This document shows positions 1 through 6,262 of a DNA stretch of 13,725 nucleotides, in pieces (within the stretch, counting starts at the first letter, position 1; each line of letters opens with the position of its first letter). This DNA is from Dehalococcoidia bacterium (lineage in GTDB: Bacteria; Chloroflexota; Dehalococcoidia; SZUA-161), in NCBI GenBank assembly GCA_014859215.1, contig JACUUS010000049.1:1-13725 (forward strand). The letters are read 5' to 3'. The position numbers were made by a program, and so were the translations under genes. Below the pieces are notes generated by a model. It was not told the DNA's origin. It searched no databases and saw only the letters and a list, made by a program, of their open reading frames with translations.

Positions 1-81
1 TTGGTTTTCTTCCAGAGGGAGTTTGGCGGGTCTCTCGATTCTTTTCAAGACCCCCGCTGCCTACTAAAACGATACAGTATC

Positions 82-111
82 GAAAAGAAAAAAGCTGCCG
101 GGAGGCAGCTT
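82..111 (-). terminator. Intrinsic terminator of rpsT
   Basis: Read on the minus strand, a perfect 8-bp stem AAGCTGCC/GGCAGCTT (104-111 and 92-99) with a 4-nt loop is followed by a T-rich run, TTTTTTCTTTTC. It lies about 30 nt past the rpsT stop codon. This is a textbook Rho-independent terminator and supports rpsT as a single-gene transcript. Confidence 0.9.
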
Positions 112-139
112 GCTTCACTAGAGGTGACGAACCCGGGAA

Positions 140-415
140 TTACCCGGAAATCGCGAAGGCTGACTTAAGTTTCTTCGCCAGGCGTGACTTCCTCCGCGAC
201 GCATTGTTTACGTGGATGATCCCTTTGCGGGCGGCCCTATCAAGGGCGATGGAAGCTCGATATACCGCTTCCCTGGCAGGTTCGAGTTCCCCGCCGGCTA
301 TACTCGATTCCGCTTTGCCTACCTGCCTCTTGAGTGAGCTATTGACGGACCGGTTGCGCGAACGCCTTTCCTGATTAATACGTATTGATTTCTTTGCTGA
401 CTTTGTATGAGCCAA
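140..415 (-). CDS. rpsT: 30S ribosomal protein S20
   Basis: S20 is a primary 16S rRNA-binding protein of the small subunit. The product of about 91 residues is highly basic and helical; the N-terminal motif AHTKSAKKSIRINQERR and the C-terminal RKSRLAKKLKSA match the family. I place the start at a TTG codon (413-415), not at the upstream in-frame ATG (431-433). The TTG gives the family-standard N-terminus (M-A-x-x-KSA-K), has a GGAGG Shine-Dalgarno 6 nt upstream (422-426), and the predicted transcription start lies downstream of the ATG. The next gene, lysA, diverges. Identification is by motif and is secure; the TTG start is strongly supported but inferred. Confidence 0.95.
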   Translation of the reverse strand: MAHTKSAKKSIRINQERRSRNRSVNSSLKRQVGKAESSIAGGELEPAREAVYRASIALDRAARKGIIHVNNASRRKSRLAKKLKSAFAISG

Positions 416-434
416 ACCGAACCTCCGAACCAAT

Positions 435-463
435 ATAATACACTATAGGAGAACCTTTGTCTA
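435..463 (-). promoter_or_regulatory. Promoter of rpsT (sigma70-type)
   Basis: On the minus strand, TAGACA (458-463) and TATTAT (435-440) are separated by exactly 17 nt; each is one mismatch from consensus. The start of transcription is expected near 428, leaving a leader of about 12 nt that contains the GGAGG site and the TTG start of rpsT. It lies back to back with the lysA promoter. Confidence 0.75.
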
Positions 464-474
464 CAGCGCGAGAT

Positions 475-503
475 TTGCGAACCCTCGGCGGGCAAAGTAT
501 AAT
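475..503 (+). promoter_or_regulatory. Promoter of lysA (sigma70-type)
   Basis: TTGCGA (475-480), 17 nt, then a perfect TATAAT (498-503). Transcription should start near 510, about 14 nt before the lysA ATG. The -35 box is 11 bp from the -35 box of the divergent rpsT promoter. I see no T-box or lysine riboswitch in the leader; it is too short to hold one. Confidence 0.75.
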
Positions 504-523
504 CCCTGTGAAAGCGAGGAGCC

Positions 524-1864
524 ATGTCACCCCTGGAAGACTTCTCCACCCTGCTGCCGGAGACCGCCGCCGCAAACGAGAAAGGCCACCTCGTGCTGGG
601 CGGTTGCGATGCCGCATCGCTCGCTTCCGAATTCGGGACTCCGCTATATGTCTTTGACGAAGTGACCCTGAGGAATAGCTGTTCGGAATACCTCACGGCG
701 TTCAGACAGAACTATCCCGACTCACGAGTGATCTATGCCGCCAAGGCTTTCATCAACCGGGCACTGGCGGCGGTGATCAACGAGGAGGGCCTGGGGCTGG
801 ATGTCGCATCCGCGGGAGAATTGACTGTAGCTCAGTCGGTCGGGTTCCCCATGGAGAAGGTATGCTTCCACGGCAATAACAAGCAGAGAGAAGAACTCGA
901 ACTCGCGGTTTCCCTGGGCGTCGGCCGGATAGCTGTCGACAGCATGTACGAGCTGGACCTTCTCAATGAGATTTCGATGATTGCCAGGCTCCGCCAGAAG
1001 ATCCTGCTGCGACTCACGCCAGGGATAGACGCGCACACGCACAAACATATCACAACAGGAGTAGTTGACAGCAAATTCGGCATTCCCATGGTCTCGGGAG
1101 CGGCTGAGGATTGCGTCGCGCGCGCCATAGCCGCGCCCGGCACCGAGTTGGTCGGCCTGCATGTCCACCTCGGCTCACTTATCTTCGAAGCCGAGCCGTA
1201 TACCGAGGCCGTCAGTGTCGTTTTCGAGTTTGCGGCCCGGATGAAAAAGGAATATGGACTTGACTTCAGGGAATTCAGTCCGGGAGGAGGCTTTGCTGTC
1301 CAGTATACCCGGGACGCTCCGAGCCCGTCGGCAGCTTACTACGCTGAAGCGATAAGCGGCGCGATAGCTTCAAACTGCGGAGAATATGGACTGCATGCTC
1401 CGTGTCTGGTAGTAGAGCCCGGTCGGGCAATTGTGGCAAGAGCGGGTGTGGCTCTTTACCGAGCTGGATCAGTGAAAATTGTGCCGGGAGTCCGAAAGTA
1501 CGTCTCTGTTGATGGCGGCATGGCGGACAATATTCGTCCGGCGCTCTATGGGTCCCGCTACGAGGCATTGATCGCAAACAAGATGAATGAGGAGGCTTCC
1601 GAAAGAGTCACAATCGTTGGCAGATTCTGCGAATCAGGTGATGTGCTGGTCAGGGATGTGGACCTGCCCGCGGTGACAGCCGGAGATCTCGTTGCAGTTC
1701 CGGTAACGGGAGCATACTGTATCCCCATGGCCTCCAACTACAATGCTTCCCTGAAGCCGGCGGTGGTCATGGTCAAGGATGGACATCCGCGCCTGATACG
1801 TAAGCGTGAGACGTACCAGGACCTAATGCGGAACGATGTTCTTGTAGAAACAGAAAGGCCGTAG
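524..1864 (+). CDS. lysA: Diaminopimelate decarboxylase
   Basis: LysA is a PLP enzyme that decarboxylates meso-diaminopimelate to L-lysine, the last step of lysine synthesis. The 446-residue length is normal. The alanine-racemase-like TIM barrel carries the PLP lysine in YAAKAF (K74), then DVASAGEL (94-100), HGNNK (116-120), HVHLGS (213-218), the phosphate-binding SPGGGFAVQY (252-261) and EPGRAIVARAG (298-308). The C-terminal beta domain has VDGGMADNIRPALYGS (329-344), CESGD (369-373) and GAYCIPMASNYN (396-407), which supply substrate and dimer-interface residues. The ATG has GAGG 4 nt upstream and lies about 14 nt after the predicted transcription start. The gene is flanked by unrelated divergent and convergent genes, so it is probably monocistronic. 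If the organism lacks murein, its role is lysine supply only, which is an inference. Confidence 0.95.
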   Translation: MSPLEDFSTLLPETAAANEKGHLVLGGCDAASLASEFGTPLYVFDEVTLRNSCSEYLTAFRQNYPDSRVIYAAKAFINRALAAVINEEGLGLDVASAGELTVAQSVGFPMEKVCFHGNNKQREELELAVSLGVGRIAVDSMYELDLLNEISMIARLRQKILLRLTPGIDAHTHKHITTGVVDSKFGIPMVSGAAEDCVARAIAAPGTELVGLHVHLGSLIFEAEPYTEAVSVVFEFAARMKKEYGLDFREFSPGGGFAVQYTRDAPSPSAAYYAEAISGAIASNCGEYGLHAPCLVVEPGRAIVARAGVALYRAGSVKIVPGVRKYVSVDGGMADNIRPALYGSRYEALIANKMNEEASERVTIVGRFCESGDVLVRDVDLPAVTAGDLVAVPVTGAYCIPMASNYNASLKPAVVMVKDGHPRLIRKRETYQDLMRNDVLVETERP

Positions 1865-1879
1865 TGGCGACTACGGCCT
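1856..1879 (-). terminator. Strong hairpin terminator of ftsZ operon, overlapping the lysA stop
   Basis: AGGCCGTAGT (1856-1865) and ACTACGGCCT (1870-1879) form a perfect 10-bp stem with a 4-nt loop. Read on the minus strand it is followed by TTCTGTTTCT, so it best fits termination of the mraZ-rsmH-ftsZ transcript. The lysA stop codon (1862-1864) lies inside the left arm. On the plus strand no T-tract follows directly. Confidence 0.75.
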
Positions 1880-1886
1880 CACACAT

Positions 1887-1910
1887 TTCCTGACCAGCAG
1901 GAATTCTTCT
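1887..1910 (+). terminator. Possible lysA terminator
   Basis: TTCCTG (1887-1892) and CAGGAA (1898-1903) pair across a 5-nt loop and are followed by TTCTTCT (1904-1910). The stem is short (6 bp) and not GC-rich, so this is a weak candidate. It may act together with the stronger hairpin just upstream. Confidence 0.35.
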
Positions 1911-1922
1911 CGGGCTAAGGTC

Positions 1923-3008
1923 TCATCTGGACCAGGGAAAGAACGACCGCCGCCTGGTCGTTTCCGCCGCCGTCATGCCCATCTGCCCCATCTCACCGGC
2001 GGAGGCAATGTCCTCGCCCTCATCCAAGCCCTTATGCTCTTTGAAACCTGTTGCGATCAGGGTAATCTTCACCTTCTTGCCGAGTTTCGGGTCCGTAGCA
2101 AGCCCGAAGATTATCTGGGCGGTGGGGTCTGCTACGTCCCGGATAAGATTCGCTGCTTCATTGACTTCCGAAAGGCCGAGATCGTTCCCGACCACGTTAA
2201 ACAAGATTCTCTTTGCGTTTTCAATCGAATACTCAAACAGGGGACTGACGGTAGCTCCCCTGGCTGCGTCGGCGGCACGGGTCTTCCCTTCACCATAGCC
2301 CATCCCTATCCAGGCATATCCAGCTTCACTCATCGTAGCCCGCACATCGTTGAAATCCAGGTTAATATGGCCGCACGTTGTTATGACTTCGGAGATACCC
2401 TGAACGCTGGATAGAAGCACACTATCCACCATCTTGAACGCTTGATCGATGGAGACATTGGTATCGCACAAGCTAAGCAGGCGTTCATTGGGGATGGCGA
2501 TAATAGTATCGGCCCTCTCCTTTAAACGAATGATGCCTTCCTCCGCCACCCTGGCACGAAAAGAGCCTTCGAATCCGAAGGGCATGGTTACAACGGCTAT
2601 TGTGAGGATACCCTGGAGGCGCGCGACCTCCGCGAGTACGGGGGCTGCGCCGGTGCCCGTACCGCCGCCCATACCAGCCGTAATAAACAGCAGGTCGGCT
2701 CCGTGGATAACTTTGGCAACTTCTTCCCGGCTTTCATCCGCCGCCAGCATGCCAAGTTTGTGATCGCCCCCCACACCGAGTCCCCTCGTGAGCCTGTCTC
2801 CAATACGAATGCGAGTGGGGGCAATAGACCGAACCAGGGCTTGAGCGTCAGTATTGACAGAGATGAATTCGATATCGGGTAAGCCCTCTTCGATCATCCT
2901 GTTCACCGCATTGGAACCGCCGCCTCCAACTCCAATCACCTTTATCTGCGTCAGATTGCCCGCAGATTCAATGCTCTTAACTCTTGTATTTACTGCCGTT
3001 CTTGTCAC
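1923..3008 (-). CDS. ftsZ: Cell division GTPase FtsZ
   Basis: FtsZ is the tubulin-like GTPase that forms the cytokinetic ring. Seen: the nucleotide-binding start KVIGVGGGGSNAVNRM (23-38), VNTDAQAL (51-58), the signature GMGGGTGTGAAP (112-123), NERLL (174-178) and the T7 synergy loop NLDFNDV (216-222) with both acidic residues, so it should be an active GTPase. The length of 361 is slightly short. After IATGF (318-322) only about 40 residues remain. The usual C-terminal peptide (like DIPxFLRR) is absent, and the chain ends RRRSFFPWSR. The start is GTG, with GAGGGGG 6 nt upstream (3015-3021). It follows rsmH by 20 nt as the last gene of the operon. No ftsA, ftsQ or ftsW is adjacent. A second ftsZ elsewhere in the genome cannot be excluded. 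Confidence 0.97.
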   Translation of the reverse strand: MTRTAVNTRVKSIESAGNLTQIKVIGVGGGGSNAVNRMIEEGLPDIEFISVNTDAQALVRSIAPTRIRIGDRLTRGLGVGGDHKLGMLAADESREEVAKVIHGADLLFITAGMGGGTGTGAAPVLAEVARLQGILTIAVVTMPFGFEGSFRARVAEEGIIRLKERADTIIAIPNERLLSLCDTNVSIDQAFKMVDSVLLSSVQGISEVITTCGHINLDFNDVRATMSEAGYAWIGMGYGEGKTRAADAARGATVSPLFEYSIENAKRILFNVVGNDLGLSEVNEAANLIRDVADPTAQIIFGLATDPKLGKKVKITLIATGFKEHKGLDEGEDIASAGEMGQMGMTAAETTRRRSFFPWSR

Positions 3009-3028
3009 GTTGTGCCCCCTCGAGAATG

Positions 3029-3970
3029 CTACATTCGCTCCGCAAACCTCATGCGAGCACTACGACTACGTGGGTTGCTTTTCACTTCCGCCGGCGACGG
3101 AAAAACCGCCTTCCTGTTCAACAGTTTGAGACGCGGTGCATGGTCGCAGACACAAACCGGGACTTCGGGTGGACATATGCACCCGGTGGACTCACGGCGC
3201 AAGAATTCCTTGATAATGCGGTCTTCGAGAGAATGAAAGGCAATGGTTACCAACCTGCCCCCGCTTCCAAGAATGTTCACCGACTGCTCGAGCGCGAGCC
3301 GAAGATTCTCCAGTTCGCTGTTGACAGCTATCCGAAGTGCCTGGAAGGTCTTTGTAGCCGGATGAATTCTCCCGCGAATTTCCCCCACTGCATGCGTGAC
3401 GGCTTCCGCCAGCTCTCGGGTCGTGCGCAGAGGCCGACTGTCCACAATATGCCTCGCTAGCCGCCTGGCGCGCCGCTCTTCGCCGTACTGCTCCAGCAAA
3501 CGGGTGAGGTCCGATTCGGAGTATGTATTGACTATCTCGGCCGCTGTAAGGCTCTGCCTCGGACTGAAGCGCATATCAAGCGGCGAATCGTGCTGGAAGC
3601 TGAAACCTTTTTCTGCGTCCTCGAGTTGCAGTGAGGACATGCCCAGATCGAACAGGACCCCGTGCACCGGGCGGAACCCGTACCTGGTGCAAATGTTCTC
3701 GAGGAACCTGAAATTCTCATTCACAAGAATGACATCTTTCCCGAAGCGTTTCAGCCTCTCCCCTGCAATCTCTATGGCGCCTGGATCGGCATCGATCCCG
3801 AGCAGGCTGCCGCCGGGGGAGCTTTCCTCGAGGATTGCCTCGGCATGCCCGCCACCGCCCACCGTACAGTCCACATACCTCCCCCCGCGCTGAATGTTCA
3901 AGGCTCTCAGGCACTCATCAAGCATGACCGGCTGATGTATTGCTGGCATCATCATTATTCGGGTATTCAT
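3029..3970 (-). CDS. rsmH: 16S rRNA (cytosine-1402 N4)-methyltransferase RsmH
   Basis: RsmH (MraW) uses S-adenosylmethionine to methylate N4 of C1402 in the ribosomal P site. The 313 residues show the family motifs in order: HQPVMLDE (12-19), the SAM-binding YVDCTVGGGGHAEAIL (32-47), FDLGMSSLQL (107-116), GFSF (122-125), PLDMRFSP (130-137), TFQALRIAVN (208-217) and FHSLEDRIIKEF (245-256). A CxC pair at 264/266 and another at 273/275 are common in the family and may bind metal. The ATG at 3968-3970 lies 2 nt past the mraZ stop with only a weak Shine-Dalgarno, which suggests translational coupling; three further Met codons follow at residues 6-8. It is the second gene of mraZ-rsmH-ftsZ. Confidence 0.96.
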   Translation of the reverse strand: MNTRIMMMPAIHQPVMLDECLRALNIQRGGRYVDCTVGGGGHAEAILEESSPGGSLLGIDADPGAIEIAGERLKRFGKDVILVNENFRFLENICTRYGFRPVHGVLFDLGMSSLQLEDAEKGFSFQHDSPLDMRFSPRQSLTAAEIVNTYSESDLTRLLEQYGEERRARRLARHIVDSRPLRTTRELAEAVTHAVGEIRGRIHPATKTFQALRIAVNSELENLRLALEQSVNILGSGGRLVTIAFHSLEDRIIKEFLRRESTGCICPPEVPVCVCDHAPRLKLLNRKAVFPSPAEVKSNPRSRSARMRFAERM

Positions 3971-3972
3971 CG

Positions 3973-4395
3973 CTACTTCTCGATCGCCTCCGCTATCTCT
4001 ATCGCGTGCTCGGCCATATACCGTTTTTCATCCTCCCAGAGCTCCCTGGACCATATCTGGAGATGACTGTATATGCCGGCTATCACCGCTTCTTCGTTGA
4101 TGCCGGCGTACTGGCGCAAGGCGGGAGGCAGGACTATTCTTCCCTGGCGATCGAGGTTCAGGTTGAACGCTCCCGAGAAGATGAAACGTACTGCTCTTCT
4201 CGGATTGAGCTGTGTCACGGGCAGGGACACCAGTTTCTCGGCTACCTTGTTCCATTCAACTCCTGTATATACGAATAAACACTTGTCGAATCCACGGGAA
4301 ATGACCAACCCCTCCCGAAAGGCATCCCTGAACCGGGCAGGTATCGCCACTCTCCCCTTGTGGTCGATTCTTAGCTCGTATTCCCCGAGGAACAT
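3973..4395 (-). CDS. mraZ: Transcriptional regulator MraZ
   Basis: MraZ is an AbrB-like DNA-binding protein, usually the first gene of the dcw cluster, which it represses by binding repeats in its own promoter. Two tandem SpoVT/AbrB-type halves are visible. The first begins MFLGEYELRIDHKGRVAIPA and the second contains LNLDRQGRIVLPPALRQ, giving paired D-x-(K/Q)-G-R motifs. I choose the ATG at 4393-4395 (140 residues, the usual family start MFLGEY) rather than an in-frame GTG at 4417-4419. That GTG is almost at the predicted transcription start (about 4421), and it lies inside a MraZ box. GTGGGG sits 8 nt before the ATG and could serve as ribosome-binding site. The GTG alternative would add 8 residues. 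Confidence 0.95.
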   Translation of the reverse strand: MFLGEYELRIDHKGRVAIPARFRDAFREGLVISRGFDKCLFVYTGVEWNKVAEKLVSLPVTQLNPRRAVRFIFSGAFNLNLDRQGRIVLPPALRQYAGINEEAVIAGIYSHLQIWSRELWEDEKRYMAEHAIEIAEAIEK

Positions 4396-4429
4396 CCACT
4401 TTGCCCCACTTTCCGCCACATTGTCCCAC
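4395..4429 (-). promoter_or_regulatory. MraZ operator: four 10-bp-spaced GTGGN boxes
   Basis: On the minus strand, GTGGG (4425-4429), GTGGC (4415-4419), GTGGG (4405-4409) and GTGGA (4395-4399) occur at an exact 10-bp period with 5-nt spacers. This is the arrangement known for MraZ boxes (TGGGN repeats) upstream of mraZ in other bacteria. The first box touches the -10 element, and the last base of the fourth box is the A of the mraZ ATG. Autorepression of the mraZ-rsmH-ftsZ operon is the expected function, by family analogy. Confidence 0.85.
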
Positions 4430-4457
4430 TTTTACCATATCGGTAGGGCATTGTCAA
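4429..4457 (-). promoter_or_regulatory. Promoter of mraZ-rsmH-ftsZ
   Basis: On the minus strand, a perfect TTGACA (4452-4457) and TAAAAG (4429-4434) are 17 nt apart, and a TGG precedes the -10 as an extended element. Transcription should start near 4421, within the MraZ box array, so bound MraZ would block initiation or promoter escape. Confidence 0.7.
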
Positions 4458-4528
4458 TAGTTCTGGCGGCTGCTGGCGGGCAAATTGGGAGGTTGCCGGC
4501 AAGCTCCTGCCGTGCTTATTGTGGCCCT

Positions 4529-4559
4529 TTGCAGGCTGGCCTATCTGTGATACTATACT
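4529..4559 (+). promoter_or_regulatory. Possible promoter of mog-trmD-rplS-priA
   Basis: TTGCAG (4529-4534) and TATACT (4554-4559) are 19 nt apart. An overlapping alternative -10, GATACT (4549-4554), carries an upstream TGT extended element at 14-nt spacing. Neither arrangement is ideal. A promoter is expected here because this is the only gap before a four-gene run and it faces the divergent mraZ promoter. Confidence 0.4.
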
Positions 4560-4585
4560 AAGGGTAAATATGGCCGGAGAACGGG

Positions 4586-5095
4586 ATGACTTTCACCGTT
4601 GGAATTTTGACCGTCAGTGACAAGTGCTCGCAAGGCCTGCGTGAGGACCTGAGCGGCGAGGCTATTCGGGAGATCATATCCGGGTCCGGCGGGCACGTTG
4701 TGGACTACGCTGTTGTCCCGGACGAAAAAGGCATGATTTCGAGCAAGCTTGCTGACTGGGCCGACAGGAACGGCGTTGACGTGATCATAACTACGGGCGG
4801 GACCGGCCTCGGGCCGCGCGATGTTACGCCTGAGGCTACACTCGCCGTTGTTGACAGGATCATACCCGGTCTTCCCGAGGCAATAAGAGCGTTTAGTCTG
4901 AAGAAGACGCCTCATGCCATGCTCAGCCGGGAAACAAGCGGCAGCCGAAAGAAGACGCTCATCGTGAACCTTCCCGGAAGTCCCCGAGCCGTGCGTGAAT
5001 CTCTGCCGGTTATTCTTCCGGCCCTGCCCCATGCCGTCGAGGTGCTCAAAGGAGAGGCAGGGGAGTGCGCGAGACCGGAGGAATCACAGCCCTGA
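4586..5095 (+). CDS. mog: Molybdopterin adenylyltransferase-like protein (MogA/MoaB family)
   Basis: MogA-type enzymes adenylate molybdopterin before molybdate insertion in molybdenum-cofactor synthesis; MoaB homologues share the fold. The 169-residue product begins with TVGILTVSDKCSQGLRED and has the conserved ITTGGTGLGPRDVTPEAT (68-85), which includes the GGTG loop and key Asp. LSRETSG (113-119) and LIVNLPGSPRAV (125-136) follow, a pattern closer to MogA than to MoaB. The ATG has GGAG 7 nt upstream (4575-4578). It lies 15 nt before trmD, in the place where rpsP-rimM are commonly found, so it is probably co-transcribed with translation genes for no obvious functional reason. The exact family assignment (Mog versus MoaB) is not settled from sequence alone. 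Confidence 0.88.
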   Translation: MTFTVGILTVSDKCSQGLREDLSGEAIREIISGSGGHVVDYAVVPDEKGMISSKLADWADRNGVDVIITTGGTGLGPRDVTPEATLAVVDRIIPGLPEAIRAFSLKKTPHAMLSRETSGSRKKTLIVNLPGSPRAVRESLPVILPALPHAVEVLKGEAGECARPEESQP

Positions 5096-5110
5096 GCGGG
5101 GCATGGTACA

Positions 5111-5893
5111 ATGCGGATAGATATTCTCACACTCTTTCCCGGCATGTTCGAAGGGCCCTTTAACGAGAGCATCATCAGGCGCGGGATCGACCGCGGGCTG
5201 CTGGAGATTCACGTCCACAACCTGCGTGATTGGGGACTGGGTAAGCACAAAGTAGTGGATGATTACCCGTTTGGAGGGGGCACCGGCATGGTAGTGAGGC
5301 CGGAACCGGTCTTCGAGGCGACCGAGGCCATTCAGGCTCTTGCAGACACCTCCGGGGCTGTGGTTCTTCTTACGCCACAGGGAAAGGTGTTTGATCAGAG
5401 TACAGCGCTCAAATTCTCGGAATACTCACGAATTATTCTCATATGCGGCCATTACGAGGGAATAGATGAGAGGGTGCGGGAGCACCTCATCACGGACGAG
5501 ATAAGTATAGGGGACTATGTCCTTACGGGAGGCGAACTGCCTGCGATGGTGGTCGTGGATGCCGTAGCCAGGCTCCTCCCCGGTGTCCTGGGGTCCGAGA
5601 GTTCGGCCAGGGAAGATTCACACACGCGTGGTCTGCTGGAGTATCCGCACTACACGCGCCCGCAGAGCTTCCGGGGCTGGGAGGTGCCCGATGTGCTTCT
5701 TTCCGGGAACCATGCGCTTATCGCGAAATGGCGCAAAGAGCAGTCAATTCTGCGGACTCTCAGCCGCCGGCCCGATCTTATCGAAAAAGCAGACCTGACT
5801 CCCGACGAAAGGGAATTGATGGCACGACTAAAGCCAGAATCTGACAAGGAGAATGAAAGCGCACTGCCAACCTGCGGCCATGCACAAAGCTGA
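5111..5893 (+). CDS. trmD: tRNA (guanine-37 N1)-methyltransferase TrmD
   Basis: TrmD methylates G37 next to the anticodon and prevents +1 frameshifting; it is a SPOUT enzyme with a trefoil-knot SAM site. The 260 residues are typical. Motifs: the start MRIDILTLFPGMF, YPFGGGTGMV (52-61), LLTPQGKVFDQ (86-96), the knot ICGHYEGIDERV (111-122) and IGDYVLTGGELPAM (133-146), R154, and the catalytic-loop D169 in REDSHTRGLLEYPHYTRP (167-184). The C-terminal domain has WRKEQSILRT (207-216). The last 20 residues or so are poorly conserved tail. The ATG lies 15 nt after the mog stop, with GAGCGGGG about 10 nt upstream. rplS follows 23 nt downstream, the widely conserved trmD-rplS pair; rpsP and rimM are absent upstream. 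Confidence 0.97.
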   Translation: MRIDILTLFPGMFEGPFNESIIRRGIDRGLLEIHVHNLRDWGLGKHKVVDDYPFGGGTGMVVRPEPVFEATEAIQALADTSGAVVLLTPQGKVFDQSTALKFSEYSRIILICGHYEGIDERVREHLITDEISIGDYVLTGGELPAMVVVDAVARLLPGVLGSESSAREDSHTRGLLEYPHYTRPQSFRGWEVPDVLLSGNHALIAKWRKEQSILRTLSRRPDLIEKADLTPDERELMARLKPESDKENESALPTCGHAQS

Positions 5894-5916
5894 GGCGCTT
5901 CGAGGAGAATACTGAG

Positions 5917-6261
5917 ATGGATATCAGCTCGGTCATAGATACAAAGGTGAACGAGAAGTTCCCGCAGATCAATCCCGGTGATACACTCAAGGTCAAGCTG
6001 AAGATTATCGAAGGCGAACGGGAAAGAGTGCAGACCTTCGAAGGGGTTGTCATTCGCATCCGGTCCGGTGGTTTCGGGGCAAGTTTCACTCTGAGGAAGG
6101 TTTTCCATGGTGTGGGCGTGGAGCGCACCTTCCCGTACCACTCGCCTCGCCTTGAAAGCATCGAGGTGACCAAGCACGGCAAAGCTCGCCGGGCAAAGCT
6201 GTATTACCTGCGCAAGCTTAGCAGTAAAGCGGCGAGACAGAAGATCAAGTCAAGTTCGTAG
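5917..6261 (+). CDS. rplS: 50S ribosomal protein L19
   Basis: L19 lies at the 30S-50S interface. The 114-residue length is typical. The family core is clear: PGDTLKVKLKIIEGERERVQ, TFEGVVIRIRSGG (42-54), SFTLRKVFHGVGVERTFPYH (56-75) and SPRLESIEV followed by the basic ARRAKLYYLRKLSSKAARQK. AGGAG stands about 9 nt before the ATG. The stop codon is separated from the priA ATG by a single base, so L19 and PriA are almost certainly on one mRNA and probably translationally coupled. Confidence 0.97.
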   Translation: MDISSVIDTKVNEKFPQINPGDTLKVKLKIIEGERERVQTFEGVVIRIRSGGFGASFTLRKVFHGVGVERTFPYHSPRLESIEVTKHGKARRAKLYYLRKLSSKAARQKIKSSS

Positions 6262-6262
6262 A

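Noticed and set aside
28..57. Inverted repeat GGGTCT / AGACCC (28-33, 48-53) with alternative GCGGG/CCCGC pairing
   Set aside because: There is no T-tract, no tRNA or riboswitch consensus (such as the T-box motif) and the upstream context is outside the window, so no function can be assigned.
70..82. Near-palindrome CGATACAGTATCG downstream of the rpsT terminator
   Set aside because: The 1-nt centre cannot form a stable hairpin as written, it resembles no LexA or other known box, and no gene start is visible next to it.
133..147. Inverted repeat CCGGG AATTA CCCGG spanning the rpsT stop codon
   Set aside because: The stem is only 5 bp without a T-tract; the real terminator lies just beyond it.
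4493..4502. Perfect 10-bp palindrome TTGCCGGCAA between mraZ and mog
   Set aside because: It could be an operator, but one short palindrome in about 145 bp of intergenic DNA may be chance, and it is not placed on either predicted promoter core.
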